Positions 45,987 to 60,604 are shown, numbered from the stretch's first letter. The stretch: DNA of 64,000 nt from Gonapodya prolifera JEL478 (GCA_001574975.1 KQ965732.1:1400814-1464813), one strand, 5' to 3'. Translations and numbers: made by a program. The notes: a model not told the origin generated them from the letters alone.

Positions 45987-48071
45987 TCACCCGCTGTACG
46001 GTCGGAAAATATCCATGCTACGTTTTGCGTCCCCCGACTTGCGCGCAGACGCAGCCGACGCGGCTTCCACGAAGCCTTCCGGCAGCTTCCCCAACTTTTT
46101 CTCACCCCACTTCTTGGGTCCCAGGAAACTGTTCTGTCCCCTCATAAAGTCATTCACGTGGCTGTTTTTCGGCCGAGACTCCTTCCCGTCCACGTCGTAC
46201 CCAAACTCCTCCAGACTCGGCCGCTTGGCGCCGTTGGAGCTTGTGGAAGACCGCGGGGTGGGCTCGGATGTGGGATTGACCGGTTGGGGGCGAGTCTCGG
46301 CGGGCGTCTCCGACTCTGGTGTTGGCGAACGAAATACGATTCCCCCACCAGCCGAGGTTCTTGGTCGACTTGGGGAGGTATTGCGAGGTGTTGTTGGGGA
46401 GGCGGTAGGTGCAGGGGGGTTTGCGGGTGGAGTTGTGACTGCCGGTGTAGTCGGCGGAGAAGGGTTCGGGAGAGCCAATCTCAGCTCGGACGAGGGTGGG
46501 GAGTCGGTTGTGCCAGTTGGGGAAAGAGGTAGTGGATCCTGTGGTGTCTCCACAGGTGAAGCGATATCATGGGTGCGGGGCAAGGTTGCCGGGTCGATTG
46601 TGAGGTTGGGAACTCCCGGTGTAGGCTTCAAATTGGGAACGATAGTTCCACTCGCTAGACGGGTAACGGCGGGGATGGACTCTCCACCAACTGCAGATGG
46701 GGCTGTTGACACTGCCGATGCAGAAAACGAGCCAGACAGGGACCGGGAGACGGATCCACTGGATCCACCGGACGCCGTAGAAATGGGCGACGGTGGCACC
46801 TTGCTGGTTTCGTCTTCACGGCCGAGATTCAACCACGCCGCCGCCCTCGCGGCGCCTTCTTTCCCTACAGGCGACCCCACGACGGTCATGACCCGCTCGT
46901 ACCGCTTCAGAGATCCCTCCAACTCCGCCGCGCACGCGCTGGCACTCGTGAGCACTTCCACGCGGTCCTGATTCCGCCTCATGATGCCGTTTACTTCCTC
47001 GAGCGCCTCCTGGCATCGCGCGGCGGCACTGTCGGCTGCCGACACAAGCCCGGCGTCCGGGGTCACATCCACGGCCCCGCGGGTCTCGATCGCGGCGCTG
47101 AGATCGGAAAGAGTCCTGATGAAGGGTTCAAGGGATGACGCCAGTTGCGCGAGCTGGATGACGGTGTCCCCCGAGGAGAGTTGCTGTGTTTGTTGGGTAG
47201 GCGACAAGGGCCAGTTCGGCGCGTCGGGCACGGTAGGGGATGTGACGTTGGACCCGGACCGCGACAGCGTCGGTTTGATCCCGCTGAACAAAACGCGGCT
47301 CGACGACGGCAGAGTGAGTGCCTCATTGGACTGGTGCTCGAACGCCGTGGCCAGCTTCTTGTCTGGTACAGTCGTCCACCCCTTGATGGTGGCAACGAGG
47401 GCGTCCCGGATGACGGAATCAATGTCCTGCCTGTGAATCGTCCGCTGGATCTCCTTCCATATGACTTTGGACTCGGCTAGTTTGTTGCGGAAACGCGGCT
47501 TGCATGACTCGAACGCCGCTGTCATCACCGCAATGGCCGCCAGCGCCGACGCAGGTTGATTGTTGTTTACGATCGTGAGGAGGTGCAGGATTGCCAGTTT
47601 TGGTCTTTGCCGGGAGGTGGGGGGGGTACGTGGGATTGGTTGGGGTCGGGGGAGCTGTGAGCTTGGAGCTTCACCACAACGCAACCCCCGGCTCAACACC
47701 ACTCACGCCTTATCGGCATTGGCATCAATCAGGGCGACGACCGCCAGCATGCGGTCCCAGTCGATATCGCCCGTGCGCGAGCGGTTCCCGACAACATTAG
47801 CTGAGGCCGCGTGAAGTTATTGTTTCCGTACCACACCAGCGAGCAAGGCATCGCGTACCCCACGGGAAAAAACCGGTCGAGAAGGGTCAGTTTCGTCGCG
47901 GGCGGACGCACGAGCACGCACTCCGCCGCGCCATCGCTGAGGCACATCCACCGACAACCCGCGGCACGACGGACGTCGGCTGCGGGGGTAGCAAGGTGAC
48001 TCACTTATCAGGTCGCACAGCTCCTGGTCGCTCTCTGCGGTTCCCTTGCCCGTCCGCGTGAAGAAACTCAT
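45987..48071 (-). CDS. VHS-GAT domain trafficking adaptor (LSB5/TOM1/GGA-like)
   Basis: Exon 1 (MSFFTRTGKGTAESDQELCDLI) ends before GTGAGT at ~48000. A 185-base intron ends CCTCAG, and exon 2 reads NVVGNRSRTGDIDWDRMLAV plus ALIDANADKA. The next exon adds KLAILHLLTIVNNNQPASAL, AAIAVMTAAFESCKPRF and ESKVIWKEIQRTIHRQ, a VHS/ENTH-like helical domain. Helices QLAQLASSLEPFIRTLSDLS and ARCQEALEEVNGIMRRNQDR, then ELEGSLKRYERVM, match the three-helix GAT domain that binds ubiquitin and Arf-type partners. The C-terminal half is disordered and ends KWGEKKLGKLPEGFVEAA...RPYSG at 45987. No gamma-ear is seen, so a TOM1/LSB5-like role in endosomal sorting of ubiquitinated cargo is more likely than GGA. The start lies 117 bases from the divergent H4 variant. 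Confidence 0.68.
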
Positions 48072-48187
48072 GCTGGGGGAGTGGGTGGGACGAGTTGATG
48101 TGGGTGAAATTCAACTGAGGCAAGAGGAGGCAAAGGCCGCAACAAACCCTGCATTTCCCAACAACCGAAAACCCCGCGCCGCCCCCA

Positions 48188-49224
48188 ATGTCCTCCTCAT
48201 CCTCGCAACAACCTCCGCCCCACCCCGTCGCATCATCATCAAAAGCATCCCCCTCGTTCCTCCCCGGGCAATCTGCAGGCTCCGGCTCGCAATCGGGCAT
48301 CCGCGGGTCTCCTCGACCACTCGACAATCCTCGCACGGGACGGACAGGGTTAGGGGTGGGTGGACCCGCGCCCGCGCCGTGGGCGAGGGGCGCGGGAGCT
48401 GGGGGTCGCGGGCTGGGAAAGGGAAAGGGAAAAGGCGTTGGTAAGCGGCATCGAAGGCAGCAGAGGGATACGATTCTGGGGATTTCGAACCCGGCGATTC
48501 GGAGGTGTGTATGGGGGGGTGTTTGGGAGTGTGGGTCTGGGTGCTGATGCGTGTTGTTAACCGTTGGCGGTGGGTGGGTTAGGTTGGCGAGACGTGGTGG
48601 TGAGTGGAAGGAAGGTGGTTTTTGACGACAGAAAGCTGCTTCTGATGACCTAGTCTTCTTCCTCTGTGTGCTTTCCTTGCGACGCAATGATTTGGCCCTT
48701 CCATGGGTTGATTGCTTTCTCCTCGTTCTGTGACACTGCTGAAACACAAAAACCTCCACTTCGTCTGGCGTGACGCAACGAACCACCATGTTGTTCTCCA
48801 ACTCCCTCTGTTTTCACCCTCTACCGCGTGATGTCGGCTTTTCCCTGGACCTCTCCCTCCTGTGCCCAAACATCCTCCAACACCTATTGGTTCCCAATCA
48901 CCAACGAAAACTTCCCTCGTTTGACAAACTCAAAACTCCTTTCACAACTACTGTATGACTATTTCCAAACATCGTTCCAACCTCGTTCAACACCCCACCA
49001 TCCCGTCCGCCCATCACCAACGAAACACCCGCGCAGGCGTGAAACGTATCTCCAAAGGCATCTATGACGACATCCGCACGGTCCTCAAATCGTACCTGTC
49101 GGACGTGCTGCAGACGACCTGTTTGTACGTGGAACACAGGCGGGGCAAGACCGTAACGGCGCTGGACGTTGTGTACGCGCTCAAGTTCAGTAAGGGGCGG
49201 ACGCTGTATGGGTTTGAGAAGTGA
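48188..49224 (+). CDS. Histone H4 variant with a long N-terminal extension
   Basis: Three exons give about 173 residues, against 102-103 for canonical H4. Exon 1 is 48188-48504. Exon 2 is a 17-base microexon, 48583-48599, encoding the core of RLARRG. Exon 3 is 49037-49224. Introns 48505-48582 (GTGTGT...GGTTAG, with TGTTAAC upstream) and 48600-49036 (GTGAGT...GCGCAG) restore NPAIRR-LARRGG-VKRIS exactly. The histone fold continues [39 protein letters not shown] and GRTLYGFEK. The tail [20 protein letters not shown] keeps the K16 equivalent but has Arg at K20, and Arg near K8. About 70 Ser/Pro/Gly-rich residues precede it; ATG 48188 is the only in-frame start. One residue is inserted near the C-terminus (LKFSKGR versus LKRQGR). 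A nucleosomal H4 replacement in special chromatin is inferred. Confidence 0.82.
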
Positions 49225-50107
49225 TGTTGCGGGGTGGGGGGGGACGGGTGGGGGGCATGTCGGGGATATAGCGATATACCGGATGTTTTTTTTGATGTAC
49301 ATAGGGTACGCTTAAAAGAAGGGTAATCTACGATGGCGTGGGAGGGAAAGATACACGACGATGCAGCGCTGTTCGAGTTTAAAGTGGTCCGTCTGACTAA
49401 ATCATGTGGAGATGAGACGGAGGATGGTGCGGGTTGGATGGTGTCGAGGCACATGGGGCAGTTTGGGGGATGAAGTGAGGTGGATGTGTGCGTGTGCAGG
49501 GAAGGGGAACGTGGGAGACAGCGGGAGGTGAAACGAGGGTTGAGGACGTGGTGGGCGTGCCGGTCAACAATTGAATCCTCGGAGCAGTGGGTGCTTTTCT
49601 GAGTCTTTGCCTTGGATATTTTGGAGAGTGTTGCATAAGCGTCGCGAGAGTGGGTTCGTCCAAAGAAAAACTTTGTCCATTGAAACCCCGAGGAGTGTAA
49701 CCATCTGTGTTTTTGAGCAGCTTTCTCACTGCTTGGGTCGTGACTCACGACCTATCCGATATGCTAATCACTTTCCTCGAGGAAAAAGATCCACCAAAGC
49801 GCAACGTATGAATTGAGAAGCACAAAACCGCTACCGCTCATCTCCTCCCTGCAACGCAAACCAACTCGCAGGAGGCTTCTTTGAACATTGACCAGACTTC
49901 GACAATTGAACAGTTTCTGGCTGACGACAACAGTACATCTCTTAATGCATAGCTCTGATTTCTTCTGGGCCAATCGAATGTCTTCCACACCCTTCTCTTG
50001 CAGTCAGGCCGGAGACTAAGCAAACCTTAGCCATAAAAAGGCAGCACGCGACCCCAAATGGTCACAACATCAACACATCTTGTTTTTCTCCCGAAGGAAA
50101 CACCAAC
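49225..50107. other. About 0.9 kb with no supported gene
   Basis: Only minus-strand frames without domains are present; the longest runs antisense into the last H4 exon. Part must be the H4 3' end and the promoter of the next gene. Confidence 0.5.
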
Positions 50108-51294
50108 ATGGATCGCCCCATAATGGCGGGAACGGGAGGAACGGGAGCTTTGAATACCGTCATTTCCGCAGCCCTGACCGCATTTTCCACGGGGCAGAAC
50201 GCCATCACTTCTGCAGCGGAAATCGTCGCCGTTCCTACAGTTCCGAGCGTCGTCCTTTCCGCGGCGGAGAGCGTCGCCGTGTTTGCAGCGGAGAGCGCTT
50301 CTGCAGCCCAGACCATCATTTCTGCAGGACTCGATATTGCGGCAACTGCCGAAAGAGCGATGGCTACGACACTGGAAACTGTCGTAACAGCAGCAATAAC
50401 TACGACAGCTGCGACAGCTGGGACTGCGTACTTATACAACATGGCCACGACAGAAGCGACTGGACCAAAAACTCCAGAGCCGATGCCGATAATCGCCATT
50501 GCCAAACAATCTAATCACTCTCCAAAAGGCCGACTATGAGAAGTTCGTTGGAGGACCCGCGTGCAGCCCTAAAAGAGTTGTCGAGCGTGCCACCAGCTTC
50601 GCCAGCGACCTAAAGAACCAGGAGAAAGAGGTTGCTTTCCAGGGCGACAGGAAGCTCAAATTTCAGATAACAGATGCCGTTGTGTGTGAGGCTCTGGCAA
50701 CAGAGGATGCTGCTGCAGAATTGCGTGCAGGCGTTCAGCAACTTGAAAGTGAGGTGACCCAGCTCATTCGCGACCCAAAGCACGCTCTCAAGCTGAATGT
50801 CTCCGTCACTCTTCCGGAGGGAGGTAGATTCAAAGAACTTGACGTTGGTACTGAGCTGCCCCGATTTGGTGGAAGTGACAACACTTCTGGGATGATGACC
50901 CAACGCACCCATGAACCTGGCGGAAATGGTCAACTGGAAGGACGTCTCACTTCGCCTCCTCCTCGAAACAATTACCTTCTTGAAGGACAACGTAACACGA
51001 GCAGAAGTAGAACGCCTTGCGGAGCAGGTCGTAAAAAATTCTATTGCCGTCGTGGAATACTGTAGGCCTTTTGCAATCACACTCACAGTGAGTCATGTCA
51101 ATATGGAAGCGATTGCGGTAAAGATCGAGGCCTCACCTTTGAGCAACCACCCACTCCCAGATTGTTGTTGCTGGCAATGTGACACTCTACGCGTTGCGTT
51201 GCTCAATGCAGATGATGGATATCTCAACAAGAAGGGCAAGGCTGCCCTAATGGGCGCCGGTGTTGGAGCTGGAATAATGACTGTGGGAGCGTGA
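50108..51294 (+). CDS. Unrecognised helical protein, gene model incomplete
   Basis: Three consecutive frames look coding. From ATG 50108 (MDRPIMAGTGGTG) there is a very Ala/Thr/Val-rich helix with a heptad-like Ala-Ala-Glu-Ser rhythm. From ~50500 a second frame continues with LQKADYEKFVGGPACSPKR, FASDLKNQEKEVAFQGDRKL and LRAGVQQLESEVTQLIRDPK, likely coiled coil. From ~50911 a third reads EMVNWKDVSLRLLLETITFL and RLAEQVVKNSIAVVEYC, ending in a hydrophobic Gly/Ala tail GAGVGAGIMTVGA at 51294. The frame changes near 50500 and 50900 may be short introns, but I found no fully convincing splice pair, so a broken gene is possible. No family is recognised. The terminal hydrophobic tail could insert in a membrane. 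Confidence 0.4.
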
Positions 51295-52548
51295 GTTTTC
51301 TGGTTTGGCTCGCGTCGTATGAGGCGGTTTTGGACTGGTCTCGTCAGACATCAACGGACGCTCTGCGGGTCGGAGACATCGAGATGTGTGGCGGCGCTGC
51401 GTGTGGGAGAAGACGTGATGATGTTATTTGAGACTTTGTCGTAAACATGTATATGTCTACTTTTCTACGTTTTGGCCTTGTGGATGGGTGTTCTGATGAG
51501 GCCACCAGGAAGGAGAATTCGTGAACTTGTGAGATATCTGTTCGAAAAGATGCATTGTGGGTGTGAGACTGTCGTGATTGTCGTACTCCGCATCGATGGT
51601 CGAGGTCGGAGGACAGAGATGGTTGCTGACTGATGGAGACAGGTATGCAAAGCAGGGCGGAAAAGAGACGCGGTCAACATTGACACATTTGAGGACACCG
51701 CCGCATAAGTCGATAATCGATAGTCGATGGTCCAGAGTGAGTATGCTGGCAAGAACAGAAGACAAGTGGTGGGGACAGAGAGGCGATGGAGGCGTGGTCA
51801 ACATTAACCAATATGAGGACGCAGAGGCTTGCTGGTTTTTGTGGGAGAGAGAGAAAAGAAACGAAGCCCGAGGTATGAGGACCATGTGAGGACGCCGCTG
51901 GGAGGTACACGGCTTTGCACGGCGTCGGGATGCCACGGAGATAATACATCTGAGCGGCGGCGGGAGGCGAGATTGGGTGGCTTCAAGCACGTCAGGACAA
52001 GGTTAAGCTCGGATCTTGGTGCGCCTCTCGGGTCTTGTTGAATTGGGGTGCATGCGTGTCCCGCGATCTTTGTCCTGGAGGCTCCGGTTGACGTGATTGC
52101 GACGCAAAACAAAAGTCTAAAATCATGGAGGGTGTGGGGGTAAGCGTGGACGAGGGCCAGAGCAGCGTAGCGATGCGAGATTAGCGAAACGGAATGCGCC
52201 AAGAGAAATAAAATAGAAGGGTGGGAGGGGCGTCCCGCATGCTTGGAAAGAGGGTCCGGCCAGGTCACGTGACTTTACTCGTCAGGATCCGACTCCCTTC
52301 ACCAGCCCAGAGCCAGCTCCTCACAAGCCCAGGTGCACGTCAAACACAGCACGCAGCCATGCAGAGTCGCGCGTGACGATTGCGACGCTCAATCGCAGCA
52401 CACGCAGCAAAGCGACGGGAAGGAAAAAGAGGATTACCCCCGCGGACGGAGGGTCGCCTGACACACCGCACCGACCCCTCACGCTCCACTCTCGCACCCA
52501 CCCGCACCCACTCGCACCCACACCTGCACCTGCACCCTGCATACAACG
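51295..52548. other. About 1.25 kb intergenic, no gene supported
   Basis: Short frames on both strands lack domains. Near its right end is the palindrome GTCACGTGAC; otherwise nothing is recognised. It precedes the gene starting at 52549. Confidence 0.5.
52264..52273. promoter_or_regulatory. Palindromic GTCACGTGAC, possible bHLH site
   Basis: A perfect ten-base palindrome containing CACGTG, the core bound by Cbf1-type bHLH proteins. It lies 276 bases upstream of ATG 52549. Functional use is not shown. Confidence 0.35.
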
Positions 52549-55500
52549 ATGCTGGCAGCACTCGCAGCGTCGCCCTTTCTGCCCCGCGCAGCCCAACGCG
52601 ACTCCGCTCCCCACACACCCACGCACGCACGCACTCCATCCCTCAACGCGAGCTCGCTCGATGCCCATCTGCTGGCATCAGTCTCACGCTCCCAGTCGGA
52701 CTCCGTGATGGATGCGGCAGCGAAAAACAAGAGGAGGCAGCGTCAGGTTCAGCGTAGAGTGTCCTTTAACGAGGTCGTCGAGGTACGTGTCCGGGGGATG
52801 GGAGCGGAGGGGAGCCCAAGCGAGCAGCGATGCCTAGGCACGATAGTGCTGACCGAGACATGCGAGTGGTGCGAGCTCGAGGCCTTAGGCGCGACAGCGC
52901 TGACTGACGTTGCCCCGAGCGAAGCGAGTCGTCCGTCAGAGGCGAATGATCTTGCAAGGAGCGCATTGCGCCTAAGCGCGATAAAAATGACTGGGGGGGT
53001 CTACCGAAGGACACCACGGAGTGGATTGGTATTGATTTTGATGGATAGGATGCGAGAGGTGCGGGGGGGGGAGGGGATCGTCGCACGTGACGTGGCTCTA
53101 ATATGGTTGAGAGGATTTATACTCCTTACTCGAGTTTTCGTCACTCACATGCAACTGATGTGTGACCGCGAAGCGTTTTGGATTGGTATGGATAGGTGGA
53201 TAGGATCTGCGGGGGTTTGACGGGAGTGCCAAACGGGGATGAACTCGAACACGAGTGGATTTGAAGGGGTTATTCCCCCTTCCCGAATTTTCGTCACTCG
53301 CATGCAACCCTGTATCCCTCATCCGGGGGTTGGGGGGGCGGATGGCGAGAGAGGGAGGACGGGGCTGGTCGCTTGTCGCTAAACATGCTTGAAGGGGTTA
53401 TTCCCCCTCTCCGAATTCGCGTGGCTCACATACAACCCTCCATCCCCCGTGCACCCACCTCGTCCCACCTCACACTCTACGCACCTACCACGCACCCACT
53501 TGCATCCCTTTATGCACCCACCTGACCCCTCCTCCCTTCTACTCTCTCACCCTCCTCCTCCGTGCCCTCGCCCCACTTCCAGGTCCGATTCACCTTCCCC
53601 GCGACCGTCTACGAACGCACGCCCGTGCCCGTCTCGCAGCTGACAAAGCAAGAGGTCGTGGACCTCCTCAGGTTCAGATACGAGATGCGCAGGCAGACGT
53701 TCGAGCTTGCTCTGCGCTCCGAGACGGCACTGCAAGCGGCACGTGCGGACGCTAACCTCAACGCATCTTCCTCGTCCTCGTCGTCATCGGGGTCGGGGTC
53801 GGGGTCATCAACCCTCGCGACTTCCACACGCTCATCACGCTCATCAAAAGATCCATCCACCACCTCCACCCTCGATACGCCCCTGCGCTCCGCATCCCTC
53901 CTCCCGCCTCTCGACGGCCCCTCCGTCACCACCGTCACGCCTGCAAGTCCGACTCCGCGCAAACCCCTCTCCATCGACACCCACGCTGCCACTACGCCAC
54001 CTGTTACCCACCAGACCCAGGCACAGGCCCCCTCCAAAGCAAGCTCCATGTCGCCCATCGACCTCGTCAACCCGCGCACGCCGTCGCCGCCGTCGGTCGT
54101 GAGGACGGACGTGATCGCTGCTTCGGTCTCGTACGGCATGAATGTGAACATGAACACACTCGCGCCGGCAAAGGATCTTGGCGTAGTCGTACCCGCGCCG
54201 GTGTCGCAGGATGGAGGCGGTCAAAGTGCAGGTGTGTTGGTGTTTTTATGGTGCGGGTGGGCACGCGTACTCATTGTCTCTATATATATATATATTTTTT
54301 TTTTTGCGTTTTCTGTCTATGCACCTTCACTCGACCGTTACTTCATCTGCATCTTCATGATGGCTTCACTTAACCTGCATCTTGGACTCTTCACTTCCTC
54401 TTCGACTTTCACCTCCACCACCACGACACCCTATCTCACCACCACCACTTCCCCGCACCCACCAGCGCCCTCCGCTTCGCTCCCCATCCCCGTCCCGCCC
54501 CGCCCCGCCCCATCCCGGCGCCCGCGCGTCGTCCTCCGGGACGACCCACTACCACCATCTCTCCCCGACTCGCCGCCCGCGACCCCACCGGACCGGTTCT
54601 TCCCCCTCGCCCCCGCCCCCGCGGACGCCGACACCATGCAGGCCCAGGCCCAGGCCCATTTCATCCCCGACCGGCGCATGTCCTCGTCTCCGCCCCCGGA
54701 CACCGACATGGTCTCGGTCACCTCCGACCCGGCTGAGGCCGCCCCCGGGGAGGAGCAGGAGAACACCACCGCCACAGCGATGCTCATGCTCACCCCGCCC
54801 GCCGAGTCGCGGATGCGCGTCGTTGCCAAAGCGAGAGTCGATGCACGCTCGGCACCCGACGAGAGTCTGCCGTCGCCGCCGGGGACGCCGAATGGGTATA
54901 ATGACGGCACGGGACCCGTGGAGAGTGACGCGCGAGAGGTGAAGCAGGATCAGGAGCAGGGGGAAGAGCAGGAGCAGGACGAAACTGAACCAGGGGTGGT
55001 GTTCTGCCCGTGCGATTTCTGTCTTGCGAGGACACACGGAGACGGGTCCACCACCACCACGACCGACGGCGGCAAGTCGGGCCCGCGCGTGGTGTACTCG
55101 CCCAACGTGTTCCCCATGGAAGACGAGCTCGAGTTCGAGCGCAACCTGGACGAGAACGCGGGCGCCGAGACATGTCGCGCTGCTGCAAGGGGATGTACGG
55201 GCGCGGGTGGTGCGGGTGCCAAGGCCGGCCTGTCCGAGCACCCCGCCATGAACGCCGACGCCGACGGTGGCGCAGACGCAGACACGGAGGAAGAGGTGGA
55301 CACGTTCTCTGTCGAGTCAGACCCCCAGGCGGACGGCATGTTCCTCGCCCCGCTCCGCCCCGCCGCGTCATCTGGCCCGCGCGGGCACACGCTGCCAAGG
55401 CTCGGACTGGGTTCGTTGGGCGCATTCGGGTGGCTCAAGGGCCGCGCGGGCGGCAAGGCAGGAAACCACAAGAGGGTGGACAGCGAGGAGGGCACGTGGG

Positions 55501-55556
55501 GGGCGTGGAGGGACGATTATAGCGCGACGAGTAAAGTGGCGATGCGGTTGTGGTGA
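52549..55556 (+). CDS. Disordered protein with an RVxF-type PP1-docking motif
   Basis: Exon 1 (52549-52782) ends with the basic stretch KNKRRQRQVQRRVSFNEVVE. An 800-base intron, 52783-53582 (GTACGT...CTTCCAG, phase 0), joins it to VRFTFPATVYERTPVP. RVSF followed by VxVRxTxxxxxYxR is the pattern of fungal proteins that dock protein phosphatase 1 through RVxF; the link is inferred. A helix EVVDLLRFRYEMRRQTFELA follows. A second intron, 54232-54465 (GTGTGT...CACCAG, phase 1), holds a TA repeat and poly-T; it is stop-free in frame. The rest is Ser/Pro/Glu-rich with a cysteine cluster VFCPCDFCLARTHG, a possible metal knuckle, and ends TSKVAMRLW. Total is about 657 residues. Start ATG 52549 is uncertain; ATG 52708 (MDAAAKNKRR) is an alternative. 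Confidence 0.62.
53029..53440 (+). repeat. Degenerate tandem repeats inside an 800-base intron
   Basis: Three copies of a block of the form GAAGGGGTTATTCCCCCTYY then CCGAATTTTCGTCACTCGCA and TGCAACC lie at about 53112, 53262 and 53390. A second motif, GATTGGTATKGAT...GGATAGGA, occurs near 53029 and 53181. The spacing is about 130-150 bases. Upstream, from 52834 to 52990, a CTTAGGCGCGACAGCGCTGA-like motif recurs three times. Confidence 0.7.
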
Positions 55557-55648
55557 ATCGGTCGTGGTGGACGGCCGTGGGTGGGGGAAGGGGAACAGGG
55601 GGGAATTCATGGGAGCGGTGATTTCAGGTTGTGGGTGACAGTGAAGAA

Positions 55649-55734
<86 letters not shown>
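55649..55734. repeat. Uninterrupted 86-base poly-G tract
   Basis: Eighty-six consecutive G lie about 90 bases after the stop of the PP1-docking protein gene. A T-rich run follows at about 55800-55837. The exact length is likely an assembly estimate. No gene is supported between 55557 and 56005; open frames across it only encode poly-Gly. Confidence 0.95.
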
Positions 55735-56005
55735 CGCGCGGGCGCTTAAATGTAGCGATGGGTGGAGCACGGCATAGAAGGGATGTCTTTCCCAGAGAGT
55801 TTTTTTTTCTCTTCTTTTTTTTTTTTTTTTTTTTTTTGGCCTTGTGTTACATTTTGGGAGTGTTAGCGTGTTTGTGTGAGCGTATTTCCTGCTCCTTATC
55901 TTCTGTACATGCTTTTTCTTGCAATAGCATTCACAGCCTGCGTTTTTCTATTTGTACCTTCTAAATGCGTTCATACCAACACAGTCGACACCAATACACA
56001 CTATC

Positions 56006-59493
<3,488 letters not shown>

Positions 59494-59575
59494 CGAGTTG
59501 CAGTTTTCTCACTTCGATGCTGCGGTCTGCCGATCGCCGGCTAAACTCGTTTCCTCTGCTTCATGCATTTGCACC

Positions 59576-60604
59576 TCAACTTTTCTTTTCTTTACCACTC
59601 AGTTCGCTAAACATTTGGTCAAACAAATCTTGAATCCCCTGTCCCGACGACGCCGACGTCTCGAAAAACCTGAGCGGGAGCGTTTATACAACGTGACTTT
59701 TGTAGCAAGCGAAATATGTAGCGAAGCTAACACCTACCGTTTCCCTATTTTCGCACAGTACGACGCAATTTCCGTCGTCGGCACCGTTCGCTGCGCGCTG
59801 TCAATCTGTAAGTAATCATTGAGAGAGCAAGGTATCTGATCAACCTCACGATACAGGTGATGTACTTGATTTACGCCACCTTGTTTCCCACAACAATCAG
59901 CACGGCGTCTGTGCCGCTCAGGTTCTTCAGCTCTTGCAGCCACCTGTCCAGGGACTCGAAGCTTTTCCTTTGTGAGACATCAAATACCAGAAGAACCTGG
60001 TGGGGGTTTGGATACAGGTCAAGTGAAATTGCGTAGACAATGAGGGAGGAGGGAGGAGATGGCCCGATTGAAATTGCGTAGACAATAACTGACATACAAA
60101 CGTTCACGACGACTCACCCCTTGCGTGTCCTTGTAGAACTCGCTGCGTATCTCAAAGTAGGCCGGGTCGCCCGCACTGTCCCAAAACGAGACCTTCACTA
60201 AGAGCCGTCAAATGTAGTTCCCTCGTCACAGTCCTTGCTGCGAAACGCTCAACCGACATTCTTGACCGTCCACTATGACCGGCTTCACACCGTAGTCAAT
60301 CCCGATGGTCGAAATATATTCCTGTACAAACTGGTTGGAACAGCATGTGATATCAAACCAGATCAGAACCTAATTGGTCTCCCTCTTTTTGGTGACTGAA
60401 CGTACCCGCCCCTCGCAAAATCGCTTGATGATACAGCTCTTGCCCACGGCAGGGTCGCCCACACTGAAAGATCTCTGTCAACAAGTGTTCCCCACGTGTC
60501 AAGGCCGCAGAGGTAACTCACGATAGAACTTTCACGCGTTTTACGGGATTAGATGTAGGCGGGGCTCGAGGCAGACGACCGCGCTCTCGCTGAATCGCCT
60601 TCAT
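59576..60604 (-). CDS. RJL family small GTPase (DNAJC27-like) without a J domain
   Basis: Short exons give, in order: NPVKRVKVLS, VGDPAVGKSCIIKRFCEGR (P-loop), EYISTIGIDYGVKPVIVDG (switch I), VSFWDSAGDPAYFEIRSEFY then KDTQG (switch II, with D in place of the catalytic Gln region), VLLVFDVSQRKSFESLDRWL, LIVVGNKVA and FETSASSGQGIQDLFDQMFS. These match DNAJC27/RBJ (GIDYGV, EFYKDTQG) rather than ordinary Rabs. The frame ends SELSGKEKKS and TGA at 59578-59576 just after the GTPase fold, so the C-terminal DnaJ domain of animal members is absent, as is a prenylated cysteine. RJL GTPases have been proposed to track with flagella across eukaryotes, which fits the giant ASH gene here. Start ATG 60604 lies 66 bases from the divergent CYFIP start. 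Confidence 0.88.

Noticed and set aside
48001-48801. 266-codon minus-strand frame
   Set aside because: It is antisense to the first exon and microexon of the H4 variant and has no recognisable domain.
51457-51990. 177-codon minus-strand frame in the intergenic region
   Set aside because: No domain, signal peptide or supportive start context; composition like surrounding non-coding DNA.
3300-52300. tRNA or 5S rRNA genes
   Set aside because: TTCGAA-like and TTCRANNC-like strings occur by chance, but I found no accompanying acceptor stem or A box that folds convincingly.
55581-55964. Frame encoding a long poly-Gly run
   Set aside because: It arises only because the poly-G tract has no stop; no flanking coding signal.
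59494-59575. A J domain exon for the RJL GTPase
   Set aside because: Only 82 bases separate its stop from the RIX7 start, and no HPD motif is visible there.
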